DNA from: Winogradskyella costae
Lineage (GTDB): Bacteria; Bacteroidota; Bacteroidia; Flavobacteriales; Flavobacteriaceae
Length of the DNA: 64,000 bases
Assembly (NCBI RefSeq): GCF_013403865.1
Contig: NZ_JABFDK010000001.1
Location: 868,001 to 932,000 of the forward strand
Direction of reading: 5' to 3'
Part shown: positions 1 through 8,849 of the stretch, in pieces
Layout of the letters: the number at the start of each line of letters is the position of its first letter
How positions within the stretch are numbered: the first letter of the stretch is position 1
Made by a program: the position numbers and the translations under genes
The notes under the pieces: model-generated
Database searches by the model: none
What the model saw: only the letters and a program-made list of their open reading frames with translations
What the model was told of the DNA's origin: nothing

Positions 1-426
1 CGAAACTTTCTTTTGTGTATCCTTAGCTTTATCTGCTAAGAAAAGTAAAACGGCTGTAACAATAAGCATACAACCTACGAGTAGAATATTTCCATTAAAA
101 AGCTGTTCTAATTCTTCTTCAAAAAATAAACCAACAATAACAGCTGGTATCATGGATAAAGCAATTTTTGAAATGAACTGAAGATCTTCATTCCATTCAA
201 ATTTTAAAACACCTTTTATAATATCTAAAATATCTTTTCTAAAAATAACCATAGTACTCAATGCTGTAGCAAAGTGAAGTACCACAGTAAACAATAAGCT
301 TTCTTTAGGTAAAGATTCGTCGCCAAGAATGGCTTTTCCAATTTCTAAGTGACCACTCGATGATACTGGTAAAAACTCAGTAAGACCTTGAATGATTCCT
401 AATATAATTGCATCTATAATTTCCAT
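1..426 (-). CDS. uppP: Undecaprenyl-diphosphatase UppP (BacA family), 3' part outside window
   Basis: Membrane enzyme that dephosphorylates undecaprenyl pyrophosphate to recycle the lipid carrier for peptidoglycan and other envelope polymers. The start is ATG at 426 and 142 codons lie in the window before it is cut at position 1. The N-terminus carries the family signature QGLTEFLPVSSSGHL at residues 13-27, including the (E/Q)xxxE motif with Glu17. Several hydrophobic segments follow. The second family motif (PGxSRSxxT) would lie beyond the window edge and cannot be checked. It is followed upstream on the same strand by the DUF3098 gene and ftsX. A perfect TAnnTTTG element lies only four bases before the ATG. 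The identity is secure; only completeness is unknown. Confidence 0.95.
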   Translation of the reverse strand, partial: MEIIDAIILGIIQGLTEFLPVSSSGHLEIGKAILGDESLPKESLLFTVVLHFATALSTMVIFRKDILDIIKGVLKFEWNEDLQFISKIALSMIPAVIVGLFFEEELEQLFNGNILLVGCMLIVTAVLLFLADKAKDTQKKVS

Positions 427-430
427 GAGG

Positions 431-438
431 CAAAAGTA
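431..438 (-). promoter_or_regulatory. Predicted -7 promoter element (TACTTTTG) of uppP
   Basis: A perfect match to the Bacteroidota -7 consensus TAnnTTTG on the minus strand. It ends four bases before the uppP ATG, so transcription would begin at or one base before the start codon, implying a leaderless message. No clear TTG -33 element is visible at the usual distance. Confidence 0.45.
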
Positions 439-482
439 TCAATTAAGAGAATGATACGCTGTAAATGTATGTAAAATGTGAC

Positions 483-746
483 TTATTTTTTGGAGTCCTT
501 TTTAGGGTTTAAGAGAATAGCATAGACCTGAACACCAAAGCCAATTAATACAAGGGTAGGAGCTAAACGAATACGTCTCCAGTTATATATAGACTCATCA
601 AAAACATTAGGATCGTCGCTACCGCCACCAGACATTAATATAAAACCAATAACTATAAATGCTAAACCTATAAATAAGAATTTATAGTTTTTCTTTCCGA
701 AGATGAATTCAGATTTAGAATCTTCCTTACGTTTTTGTTCTCCCAT
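483..746 (-). CDS. DUF3098 family small membrane protein
   Basis: An 87-residue protein with two predicted membrane segments (about residues 22-39 and 60-79) separated by a loop containing GGGSDDPNVFDESIYNWRRI. The size, the two-helix layout and the position between ftsX and uppP match the Bacteroidota family DUF3098, whose function is not known. The charged N-terminus (KRKEDSKSE) is probably cytoplasmic. It lies 56 bases upstream of the uppP start on the same strand. Its placement next to a cell-division permease and a lipid-carrier phosphatase suggests an envelope role, but that is inference from context only. Confidence 0.8.
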   Translation of the reverse strand: MGEQKRKEDSKSEFIFGKKNYKFLFIGLAFIVIGFILMSGGGSDDPNVFDESIYNWRRIRLAPTLVLIGFGVQVYAILLNPKKDSKK

Positions 747-885
747 GGTTTTTTAAGCTATGCTTTAATACGTTGCAAAGTAACAGATTTATTTATTAAA
801 ATAACTTCAGATTAGTATTTTCCTAACACTTAAGTGTGTTTAAGCCTCATTAGAGAAACAAAACATTCAGTGCTAAGCCAACAAA

Positions 886-1764
886 TTAATAATACAATTG
901 ATCCGTTTTTAAGTTTAAGAAACGTTGTGTAGCAATAAACGTACTAATCCAAGTAATTAGAATACCTAAAAGAAAAATTCCAACAAACAGACCTGCAATC
1001 AATACAGTGTTTTTCAGTAATTCTAATTCTGGGAATGTAATATCTAAATAGTATAAAACTACCGCCATTCCTGCTAATGCCACTAGTGCACCTATGATTC
1101 CTAATTGCACACTTTTCCATACAAAAGGGCGTCGGATAAATGTTTTTGTTGCCCCAACCATTTGCATGGTTTTTATAATAAAGCGCTTAGAATACACCGC
1201 TAAACGAATAGAACTATTAATTAGTAGTACCGCAATTAACGTAAACAACCCACTTATAATTAATACCCAAAACGTAATCTTTTTTACGTTATCATTCATT
1301 AATTCCACAAGGTCATTATCATACCTTATTTCCTCAATAAACGCCTTATTTGAGAGGTCGTCCGTTATTTCTGTTAATTGTTCTGTCGTTACAAAATCTG
1401 CTTTTAAGTGCACGTCTATCGAATTCTTTAAAGGATTATAACCCACAAAATCCATAAAATCTTCGCCGGTTTCTGCTTTCATAAATTCTGCAGCTTCTTC
1501 CTTGGAAACATAAAGTGCATTTTTTGTGTAATCTGCCATGGCTAAACTCTTCTTTAGCTGATTGACTTCAACCTCTTTTGCCGTATCATTCAAATAAATG
1601 GTCATAACTACTTGCTCTTTAAAATGATCAGCCACTTTTTTAGAATTGATAACTAAAAGACCTAAACAGCCTAAAAGAAACAAAACCAAAGCGATACTTA
1701 TCACTACAGAGATGTAAGACGATATAAGTTTACGTTTTTGATATTTGTCAAAAGATGATGCCAT
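886..1764 (-). CDS. ftsX: Cell division protein FtsX
   Basis: Permease-like partner of the ATPase FtsE; in studied bacteria the FtsEX complex controls peptidoglycan hydrolases at the division site. The 292-residue protein has the expected topology: one N-terminal membrane helix (about 17-39), a large extracytoplasmic domain (about 45-160), then three helices near 165-185, 215-237 and 252-275. The conserved cytoplasmic motif MQMVGAT follows the second helix. The ATG at 1764 is well placed. ftsE is not in this window; in many Bacteroidota it is not adjacent. The 139-base gap to the DUF3098 gene contains a 12-base perfect palindrome (ACACTTAAGTGT at 826-837). Confidence 0.93.
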   Translation of the reverse strand: MASSFDKYQKRKLISSYISVVISIALVLFLLGCLGLLVINSKKVADHFKEQVVMTIYLNDTAKEVEVNQLKKSLAMADYTKNALYVSKEEAAEFMKAETGEDFMDFVGYNPLKNSIDVHLKADFVTTEQLTEITDDLSNKAFIEEIRYDNDLVELMNDNVKKITFWVLIISGLFTLIAVLLINSSIRLAVYSKRFIIKTMQMVGATKTFIRRPFVWKSVQLGIIGALVALAGMAVVLYYLDITFPELELLKNTVLIAGLFVGIFLLGILITWISTFIATQRFLNLKTDQLYY

Positions 1765-1934
1765 GAATACATGCGGATTTATGCTGTAAAAATAATAAAG
1801 AAATTGCTTTCTTACTATTTAATGTTTGGAATAACTGCAAGTGAAACTCTAGATTTTTTAAACTCAATAATTTTAAGTTATAAATAGTCTTTAAGTATTA
1901 CAACGTTTCGTTTTTAATTCTGTTGTAATAGGTT

Positions 1935-1942
1935 TAAATTTG
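1935..1942 (+). promoter_or_regulatory. Predicted -7 promoter element (TAAATTTG) of leuS
   Basis: Perfect TAnnTTTG match about 107 bases before the leuS ATG. No convincing TTG -33 element lies 17-23 bases upstream, so the call is tentative. If correct, the leuS message would carry a leader of about 100 bases that contains the 1963-2036 hairpin. Confidence 0.4.
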
Positions 1943-1962
1943 TGCTTTAACCTAAAGGCAAA

Positions 1963-2036
1963 TTCGTGCAAAGGCGCCAGGTCCCAAAGAAAATTTTCAT
2001 AACGATATACTTTGAGACGCTGCGCCTTTGCGTGAA
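1963..2036. repeat. Long imperfect inverted repeat in the leuS leader
   Basis: The left arm (1963-1989) and right arm (2010-2036) are 27 bases each and complementary at 21 of 27 positions, around a 20-base loop. The outer arms contain GCAAAGGCGC and its complement GCGCCTTTGC. The same core (TTTGCGCCTTTGCG) recurs at 39490-39509. The element ends 12 bases before the leuS ATG. It may be a REP/MITE-like dispersed unit, a regulatory stem in the leader, or both. Confidence 0.6.
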
Positions 2037-2048
2037 AAGACAATTCAT

Positions 2049-5000
2049 ATGACATACAATTTCAACGACATTGAAAAAAAGTGGCAAGACTACTGGGCAA
2101 AAAACGAAACGTTTAAAGCCTCAAACACTAGCGACCAACCTAAATATTATGTATTAGATATGTTCCCTTATCCATCAGGAGCTGGTTTACATGTTGGTCA
2201 CCCTTTAGGTTACATTGCTAGTGATATCTATGCGCGTTACAAACGTCATAAAGGTTTTAATGTCTTACATCCACAAGGTTATGATTCTTTTGGTTTACCA
2301 GCAGAGCAGTATGCGATTCAGACGGGTCAGCACCCTGCAGTCACTACAGAAGCGAACATAAAAACGTATCGTCGTCAGTTAGATCAGATTGGTTTTTCTT
2401 TTGATTGGAGTCGTGAAGTACGTACCTCTAATCCTGAATATTATAAATGGACACAATGGATTTTCATCCAATTATTCGAATCTTGGTACAATAACGATTC
2501 AAACAAAGCTGAGCATATTGATACTTTAGTTGAAAAATTTGTGTCAAAGGGAAACGTAACAATAAATGCAGCTTGTGATGATAATATTGAGCCTTTTACA
2601 GCCGAAGAATGGAATAATTACACCTCAGAAGAACAACAAAGCATCCTTTTAAAATACAGATTAACCTATCTAGCAGAAACAGAAGTGAACTGGTGCCCTG
2701 CATTAGGAACTGTTTTAGCAAATGACGAAATAGTAAACGGCGTTTCAGAACGTGGTGGACATCCTGTTGTTCGTAAAAAAATGACACAATGGAGCATGCG
2801 AATTTCTGCTTATGCGGAACGTTTACTTCAAGGTTTAGATACCATTGATTGGACTGACGCTTTAAAGGATATTCAAAAAAACTGGATTGGTAAATCCGTT
2901 GGTGCTTCGGTAACTTTTAATGTGAATGGACACGATGATGTCATCGACGTTTTCACCACAAGACCAGATACTATTTTTGGAGTGTCATTTATGACTTTAG
3001 CTCCAGAACACGAATTAGTGTCAAAAATTACAACAGCAGAACAAAAAGAAGCAGTTGAAGCCTACATAGAAAAAACAGCGAAACGTAGTGAACGCGATCG
3101 TATGGCCGATGTAAAAACCATTTCTGGTGTATTTACTGGCGCCTATGCAGAACATCCGTTTTCTAAAGAACCTATTCCGATCTGGATTGGCGATTACGTG
3201 TTAGCAAGCTACGGAACAGGCGCAGTCATGGCAGTGCCTTGTGGTGACCAACGTGATTACGATTTTGCAAAACATTTTGATATTGCGAGACCAAATATAT
3301 TTGAAGGTGTTGATATTTCTGAAGAAGCTTACGCCTCTAAAGACAATGTAAAAATTGCAAATAGTGATTTCTTAAACGGATTAGCTTATAAAAAAGCATC
3401 TAAACTCGCTATTTATCAATTAGAGCAATTAGGACAAGGAGAAGGCAAAACCAATTACCGATTACGTGATGCTGTTTTTTCTCGTCAACGTTATTGGGGA
3501 GAACCTTTCCCAGTGTATTATGTGAACGACAAACCTCAAATGATTGATGCGGCACATTTACCAATTAGACTTCCTGAAGTTGAAAAATATTTACCAACCG
3601 AAGAAGGTGAACCACCTTTAGGACGTGCAGACGTTTGGGCTTGGTGTACTGAAAGTAATTCTGTGGTTTCTAATGATAAGATAAACAATACAACAATTCA
3701 CCCACTAGAATTAAATACCATGCCAGGTTGGGCTGGTAGTTCTTGGTATTTCTTCCGTTATATGGAAGATACGGCTAATAGAGATGGTGTTTTTGCAAGT
3801 GAAGACGCGCTTAAGTATTGGGAAAATGTAGATTTATATATTGGTGGTAGCGAACATGCTACAGGTCACCTACTCTACTCGCGTTTCTGGGTGAAATTAT
3901 TGAAAGACCGCGGTTATGTCAATGTAGAAGAGCCTTTTAAAAAGTTGATTAACCAAGGGATGATATTGGGGACTAGTGCTTTTCCCATGGTTTTGATTTT
4001 AAATGTAGACCCTAAAGTTAAATATAGTAAAGAGTTTGAAAGTGATTTTCTTGAAGATTTGACATATTTAGCTAATGTGCAAAGTCAAAACTATTTTCTG
4101 TCTAAAGATTTATCTAAACAATTTCATAAAGCTATTAAATTAGAGCAAATTGAATCAGAATTTTTAAAAGGTTCAATTACAAATTGGTTGGATAACCTTT
4201 TAGATTTTGAGCAATTCAAGTTCTTATCGAAAACTGATTTAACTATTAAATGCGAACCAGTTGAGCTACATATCCCTATTGATTGTGTTGAGCTAGATGA
4301 TAGCATAAATTTTGATAGTTTGAATAATTCAGCTCTTTATTATTTGCATAATAAAGAATATAGCTTTTTAAAAAATGAGAAAGGCAAATTTATAACGGAA
4401 AGAGTTCCTGAAAAAATGTCTAAATCAAAATACAATGTGGTCAATCCAGATAGCATTGTTGCCGATTACGGAGCAGACAGTCTAAGATTGTACGAAATGT
4501 TCTTAGGGCCGTTAGAGCAATACAAACCTTGGAATACTGCTGGGATTACAGGAGTCCATAATTTCCTTAAAAAACTATGGAAATTATATCATCAAGGTGA
4601 TGATATAAACAAAGATAATCCGGATTATTACCTTCATAATCCAAGTACAGATGATGTATATTCTGCTGGAAAAGTCGTTAAACGTGGGTTTGGAGTAAAT
4701 GATGCAGAACCAACTAAAGACAACCTAAAGACATTACACAAAACCATAAAGAAAGTCCAAGAAGATATTGAGAACTTCTCGTTTAACACCTCTGTATCTA
4801 CCTTTATGATTGCCGTTAATGAGTTAACACAACAAAAATGTACAAGCAAAGCTATTTTAGAACCTTTGTTGGTTTTAATTTCGCCTTATGCACCGCATAT
4901 TGCGGAAGAATTATATTCAAAATTAGGACATACGGAATCGATATCAACGGCAGCTTTCCCAAAATTTGAAGCAAGTTATTTAGTAGAAAGCAGTAAAAAA

Positions 5001-5177
5001 TATCCAATATCGTTTAATGGTAAAATGCGTTTTACACTAGAATTACCAATGGATATGAGTAAAGACGATATTGAAAAAACCGTAATGGCTCACGAAAAAA
5101 CAATTGCACAATTAGAAGGTAGAACACCTAAAAAAGTCATCGTAGTTCCTGGTAAAATTGTAAATATTGTTGGGTAA
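2049..5177 (+). CDS. leuS: Leucine--tRNA ligase, with extra central segment
   Basis: Class I aminoacyl-tRNA synthetase charging tRNA-Leu. The protein is 1042 residues from the ATG at 2049; an in-frame TTG at 2028 lies inside the upstream inverted repeat and is less likely. The class I HIGH motif is HVGH at residues 48-51, the editing-domain sequence TTRPDTIFG is near residue 310, the tRNA-synthetase motif MPGWAGSSWYFFRY is near 560, and KMSKS is at 789-793. The Bacteroidota-type insert (CDDNIEPFTAEEW) is present near residue 180. The length is about 100 residues above what I recall for the phylum. Most of the excess is an AT-rich stretch just before KMSKS (about nucleotides 3970-4405), with a smaller one near nucleotide 4610. 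All catalytic motifs are intact, so the enzyme is probably functional. Confidence 0.97.
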   Translation: MTYNFNDIEKKWQDYWAKNETFKASNTSDQPKYYVLDMFPYPSGAGLHVGHPLGYIASDIYARYKRHKGFNVLHPQGYDSFGLPAEQYAIQTGQHPAVTTEANIKTYRRQLDQIGFSFDWSREVRTSNPEYYKWTQWIFIQLFESWYNNDSNKAEHIDTLVEKFVSKGNVTINAACDDNIEPFTAEEWNNYTSEEQQSILLKYRLTYLAETEVNWCPALGTVLANDEIVNGVSERGGHPVVRKKMTQWSMRISAYAERLLQGLDTIDWTDALKDIQKNWIGKSVGASVTFNVNGHDDVIDVFTTRPDTIFGVSFMTLAPEHELVSKITTAEQKEAVEAYIEKTAKRSERDRMADVKTISGVFTGAYAEHPFSKEPIPIWIGDYVLASYGTGAVMAVPCGDQRDYDFAKHFDIARPNIFEGVDISEEAYASKDNVKIANSDFLNGLAYKKASKLAIYQLEQLGQGEGKTNYRLRDAVFSRQRYWGEPFPVYYVNDKPQMIDAAHLPIRLPEVEKYLPTEEGEPPLGRADVWAWCTESNSVVSNDKINNTTIHPLELNTMPGWAGSSWYFFRYMEDTANRDGVFASEDALKYWENVDLYIGGSEHATGHLLYSRFWVKLLKDRGYVNVEEPFKKLINQGMILGTSAFPMVLILNVDPKVKYSKEFESDFLEDLTYLANVQSQNYFLSKDLSKQFHKAIKLEQIESEFLKGSITNWLDNLLDFEQFKFLSKTDLTIKCEPVELHIPIDCVELDDSINFDSLNNSALYYLHNKEYSFLKNEKGKFITERVPEKMSKSKYNVVNPDSIVADYGADSLRLYEMFLGPLEQYKPWNTAGITGVHNFLKKLWKLYHQGDDINKDNPDYYLHNPSTDDVYSAGKVVKRGFGVNDAEPTKDNLKTLHKTIKKVQEDIENFSFNTSVSTFMIAVNELTQQKCTSKAILEPLLVLISPYAPHIAEELYSKLGHTESISTAAFPKFEASYLVESSKKYPISFNGKMRFTLELPMDMSKDDIEKTVMAHEKTIAQLEGRTPKKVIVVPGKIVNIVG

Positions 5178-6135
5178 ACTTCTAAGATATATCATCATAT
5201 GCTTACCAATAATTAGTTGGTCACAAGCCTATGATGGTACTATTGGTGATTATCCTATTCATTTAGAAGTCACAATTTATCCTCACGAAAAAGACTCAAC
5301 CTCTGGTGAATTAGAAGGCTATTATTTTTACGATTCTAAACTCATTAGTATTCCAATATCTGGTGATTTCGAAAAAGATAAACTAACTTTAATTGATGAC
5401 TATTTTTTTAGACCTGAAAAAGTCTTAGATGCTGACGAAGTTTTTCAATTAACAAAAAAAGGGAATCAACTCGAAGGTAATTTCAAAATAAAAGATAAAA
5501 CATACAACGTTGTTTTAACTGAAACAAAACAAGACCCCTTAGAAGATTTTAGAAATCCTAAACTAACCTTTGTAAAAGACAGCATCGTTAATTACCAAGA
5601 CAAGCAGTTAGTTTGGTTTCACGAAAAATATTCTCAGCTACCCTTATTTAGATTAGGCAATGGATTTACCCCTGAACAACGCGCTGTTTTCAATCCTATT
5701 TTAGATGCTATTCATTTAGAAGATTCTAAAGACAAACTAGATTGTAATTCTTGGTTTGAAATTTCATACGACATCAACCTCGTCGATACTAAATTTATAA
5801 GTTACTTAAAATATTACAGTGTCTATTGTGGTGGTGCACACCCTTCTCATGGTAATGTCGCTTATAATTTTAATCTTGAAACCTTAGAAGAAGTTAAAGA
5901 GGTGGAAACCTTATTTCCGAAGGTTGATTTTTTTCAGAAGTTAAAAACTAAATATGATAATGCAGAGGCTGATCGACAAGAAGAATGCGAAACTTTTGTT
6001 GATGACCGTCATTGGCAGTATAAAACATGGAATTTAACACCCAAAGGTGTACTACTTATTCCAAGTTATCCCCATGCTTTAACACCGTGTGAAGAAAACT
6101 ATTTTTTAAGCTATTTTGAACTTACCAAAGCCTAG
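5167..6135 (+). CDS. Exported protein with DUF3298-like C-terminal domain
   Basis: A protein of about 322 residues with an N-terminal signal sequence (LLRYIIICLPIISWSQA), so it is exported to the periplasm or surface. No ATG is available; the start is TTG at 5167 or 5170, overlapping the leuS stop codon (5175-5177), which points to translational coupling. The C-terminal part contains YYSVYCGGAHPSHGN near residue 220 followed by an acidic strand-rich region, resembling the DUF3298 family of envelope proteins. The N-terminal half (YDGTIGDYPIHLEV onward) is not something I recognise. Its function is unknown. The following gene starts four bases after its stop, so the two are probably co-transcribed with leuS. 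Confidence 0.7.
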   Translation: MLGKLLRYIIICLPIISWSQAYDGTIGDYPIHLEVTIYPHEKDSTSGELEGYYFYDSKLISIPISGDFEKDKLTLIDDYFFRPEKVLDADEVFQLTKKGNQLEGNFKIKDKTYNVVLTETKQDPLEDFRNPKLTFVKDSIVNYQDKQLVWFHEKYSQLPLFRLGNGFTPEQRAVFNPILDAIHLEDSKDKLDCNSWFEISYDINLVDTKFISYLKYYSVYCGGAHPSHGNVAYNFNLETLEEVKEVETLFPKVDFFQKLKTKYDNAEADRQEECETFVDDRHWQYKTWNLTPKGVLLIPSYPHALTPCEENYFLSYFELTKA

Positions 6136-6139
6136 CCTT

Positions 6140-6568
6140 ATGAGTTCTGATAAACAGTCATTAGAAAAACCAACATCAAAAAAGAAGCCAAAACATTTAA
6201 AGGATTATTTTGATTTTCGTAATAATCAGATCAATCAAATTGGCTTAATACTTTTTTCTGCATTTATAATTAGCACCTCTATACATTTCTTTTTTGAAGA
6301 ACGTTTTACCAAAGAGCAGTGGCAAACACAACCCATGACGCGTCATAAAATTGTAGATGATCTTATTGATTCTCGAGTTTTATTAAACAAATCAAAACCT
6401 AATGTTATAAAATATTTAGGCCCACCAAGTTTGACTATAACAAAAGACATCGTATTATACGAACTTGGCTTAGCACCACAATTTAATAGCGACCAAGTAG
6501 AACATCTATATATAGAGTTTAGTAATGAGACTGTTTCTAAAGTATCTTTAAGACTGTATGACTACTAA
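6140..6568 (+). CDS. Hypothetical membrane-anchored protein
   Basis: A 142-residue protein from the ATG at 6140; an in-frame TTG at 6116 would overlap the upstream gene and is less likely. A lysine-rich N-terminal tail (about residues 9-23) precedes one predicted membrane helix (about 34-51), leaving a domain of about 90 residues on the far side. That domain contains NKSKPNVIKYLGPPSLT, which faintly resembles the start of BamE/SmpA-like lipoprotein domains (G/S-x-x-x-V-x-x-x-LG-x-P). I would not assign that family without a structure prediction. It is the last gene of the leuS group. No terminator is obvious in the 258-base gap that follows. Confidence 0.65.
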   Translation: MSSDKQSLEKPTSKKKPKHLKDYFDFRNNQINQIGLILFSAFIISTSIHFFFEERFTKEQWQTQPMTRHKIVDDLIDSRVLLNKSKPNVIKYLGPPSLTITKDIVLYELGLAPQFNSDQVEHLYIEFSNETVSKVSLRLYDY

Positions 6569-6826
6569 TGCTTCAGCTTAATCCCTATTTTTATTTATAA
6601 GTTTGTTTCTAGCTTCAATAATCATAACACCACTTCACTAAAACTTTCTCGCATTAATACAATATCATATTGAACTCAAAGTCAACTCGATTTTTAAGAG
6701 TTTATAAATTAAAAGCTTCAAAATAGTAATTCCGTAAAAATGATTTCAAATTGACATTCAAATTTGGAACGACACATGTATTAATGCTAATTTTCAAAAG
6801 CTATAAATCTTTTAAATCATTAAAAA

Positions 6827-7927
6827 ATGAAAATCGGAGTTCCAAAGGAAATCAAAAACAATGAAAACAGAGTTGGTATGACACCTTCTGGCGTTTTTGA
6901 ACTTACAAAAAACAAACACACTGTATATGTTCAGAAAGATGCTGGTTTTGGTAGCGGATTTTCGGATTTAGATTATATCAATGCTGGTGCCATAGTGTTA
7001 GAAACGATAACAGACGTTTATACGTCTAGTGACATGATTGTAAAAGTAAAGGAACCTATTGCTGAAGAATATCCTTTAATACAATCGCATCATGTGGTCT
7101 TTACCTATTTTCATTTTGCGTCTAGCGAACCCTTAACAAAAGCCATGTTAAAAAGCGAAGCCGTTTGTATTGCATACGAAACGGTTGAAGATAAAGATGG
7201 CTCGCTTCCATTACTAACGCCAATGTCTGAGGTTGCCGGAAGAATGGCCATTCAACAAGGTGCTAAATATTTAGAAAAACCTATTAAAGGTCGTGGCGTA
7301 TTATTAGGTGGAGTTCCAGGTGTACCTCCGGGGCGTGTTTTAGTTTTAGGAGCTGGTATTGTAGGTATCCAAGCGGCTAAAATGGCGGCTGGCTTAGGAG
7401 CCCATGTTACTATTATGGATATTAACATGAAACAATTACGTTACGTTAACGACGTTATGCCTAGCCATGTGGTCACTGAATTTTCAAGTGAATATAATAT
7501 TAGAAGACGCATTAAAGACCATGATTTAATTATTGGTGGAGTCTTAGTAAGAGGTGCGAAAGCTCCTAAGTTAATCACTAGAGATATGCTAAAAGATATG
7601 AGACCAGGAACTGTTTTGGTTGATGTAGCGGTAGATCAAGGTGGTTGTATAGAGACTACAAGAGCAACAACACACGAGGACCCAACATTTATTATTGATG
7701 ACGTAGTACATTATTGTGTGGCAAATATGCCGGGTGCTGTACCTTACACATCGACTTTAGCTCTAACTAATGTCACATTACCTTATGTGCTACGTTTAGC
7801 AAACCAAGGATGGGAAACGGCATGTAAAAATGACGAAACTTTAGCTAAAGGCCTCAATATCGTTAAGGGTAAAATCGTTTATGAAGAAATCGCTGAAGCC
7901 TTTAATTGGTCGGTTGATGCAATGTAA
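6827..7927 (+). CDS. ald: Alanine dehydrogenase
   Basis: NAD-dependent enzyme interconverting L-alanine with pyruvate and ammonia. The 366-residue length is typical. The substrate-binding Arg15, the conserved Lys75 (VKVKEP) and the catalytic His96 (FTYFHFASS) are all present. The Rossmann dinucleotide motif GAGIVGIQAA lies at residues 176-185, followed by the conserved VDVAVDQGG near 270. The ATG at 6827 starts the canonical MKIGVPKE. It is transcribed alone, with 258 bases before it and 105 after. A near-consensus -7 element (CAAATTTG) lies about 60 bases upstream. Confidence 0.97.
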   Translation: MKIGVPKEIKNNENRVGMTPSGVFELTKNKHTVYVQKDAGFGSGFSDLDYINAGAIVLETITDVYTSSDMIVKVKEPIAEEYPLIQSHHVVFTYFHFASSEPLTKAMLKSEAVCIAYETVEDKDGSLPLLTPMSEVAGRMAIQQGAKYLEKPIKGRGVLLGGVPGVPPGRVLVLGAGIVGIQAAKMAAGLGAHVTIMDINMKQLRYVNDVMPSHVVTEFSSEYNIRRRIKDHDLIIGGVLVRGAKAPKLITRDMLKDMRPGTVLVDVAVDQGGCIETTRATTHEDPTFIIDDVVHYCVANMPGAVPYTSTLALTNVTLPYVLRLANQGWETACKNDETLAKGLNIVKGKIVYEEIAEAFNWSVDAM

Positions 7928-8032
7928 GGTCTGCGACTGTCACATAAAGTCCTGACAAAACTTCTTAACTAAAATTTGGCTCATTATTTGCAATTCATTT
8001 ATTAAATTTACATGAATTAAAAATTTCAAATT

Positions 8033-8737
8033 ATGAGTGGAATGATAGGATATTACATACTAATTGGTGCTATTGCTTTAGTGAGCTGGTTAGTGAGTAA
8101 TCAACTTAAACGCAAATTTGCTAAATACTCTAAAGTACAATTGCGCAATGGTTTATCTGGTAGAGAAATTGCAGAAAAAATGTTGGCAGATAATGGTATT
8201 ACTGATGTAGAGGTTATTTCTACACCAGGACAATTAACAGATCATTACAATCCAAAAAATAAAACAGTTAACTTAAGTGAGTCTGTTTATAATCAAAGAA
8301 ACGCTGCTTCGGCTGCTGTTGCTGCTCACGAATGTGGCCATGCCGTGCAACATGCACAAGCATATAGTGCTTTAGGTATGCGTTCTGCATTAGTGCCAAT
8401 CGTTAGTGTGACCTCTGGAATGTCGCAATGGTTGGTCATTGGTGGTTTAATTTTAGGTGCTGCTGCAGGTGTTGGCTTAGGATATTGGGTTGCCGTTGCC
8501 GGTCTAGTTTTTATGGGCTTTGCAACACTATTTAGCTTTATTACCTTACCTGTAGAATACGACGCAAGTAACAGAGCTTTAGCTTGGTTAAAAAATAAAA
8601 ACATGCTTACACCAGACGAATACAAAGGTTCTGAAGACGCACTGAAATGGGCAGCTAGAACGTATTTAGTCGCTGCAATTGGTGCACTAGCCTCTTTATT
8701 ATATTGGGCACTACAAGTGTTTGGTGGTAGAGATTAA
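8033..8737 (+). CDS. Membrane zinc metallopeptidase, YugP / Zn_peptidase_2 family
   Basis: A 234-residue integral membrane protein. The N-terminal helix (about 5-22) precedes a soluble part with the zincin motif HECGH at residues 99-103, and two or three hydrophobic segments follow (about 118-170 and 207-228). This matches the YugP-type neutral zinc metallopeptidases, whose substrates are not known. The conserved LPVEYDAS after the membrane segments probably supplies the third metal ligand. The spacer upstream contains a TAAATTTA element at 8003-8010, one mismatch from the -7 consensus. A rho-independent terminator follows at 8763-8790, so the gene is probably monocistronic. Confidence 0.9.
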   Translation: MSGMIGYYILIGAIALVSWLVSNQLKRKFAKYSKVQLRNGLSGREIAEKMLADNGITDVEVISTPGQLTDHYNPKNKTVNLSESVYNQRNAASAAVAAHECGHAVQHAQAYSALGMRSALVPIVSVTSGMSQWLVIGGLILGAAAGVGLGYWVAVAGLVFMGFATLFSFITLPVEYDASNRALAWLKNKNMLTPDEYKGSEDALKWAARTYLVAAIGALASLLYWALQVFGGRD

Positions 8738-8762
8738 TAAGGTAAAACATATAGATACAATT

Positions 8763-8790
8763 AAAGCTCTGATTAATCGGGGCTTTTTTT
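8763..8790 (+). terminator. Rho-independent terminator after the zinc peptidase gene
   Basis: AAAGCTCT pairs with GGGGCTTT (with G-U pairs) around a short loop, followed by a run of seven T. Confidence 0.8.
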
Positions 8791-8849
8791 ATTTGAATTA
8801 CTATTGAAATTACATACATTAGTTAAACTAACCAATCCTTAAATCTACC

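Noticed and set aside
826-837. ACACTTAAGTGT palindrome as an operator
   Set aside because: A 12-base palindrome in AT-rich spacer without a defined promoter around it is weak evidence; mentioned only in the ftsX entry.
1094-1441. Plus-strand ORF opposite ftsX
   Set aside because: Shadow of a clear minus-strand gene; composition is not protein-like.
2028-2048. TTG start extending LeuS by seven residues
   Set aside because: It lies inside the inverted repeat, and the canonical MTYNFNDIEKKW begins at the ATG at 2049.
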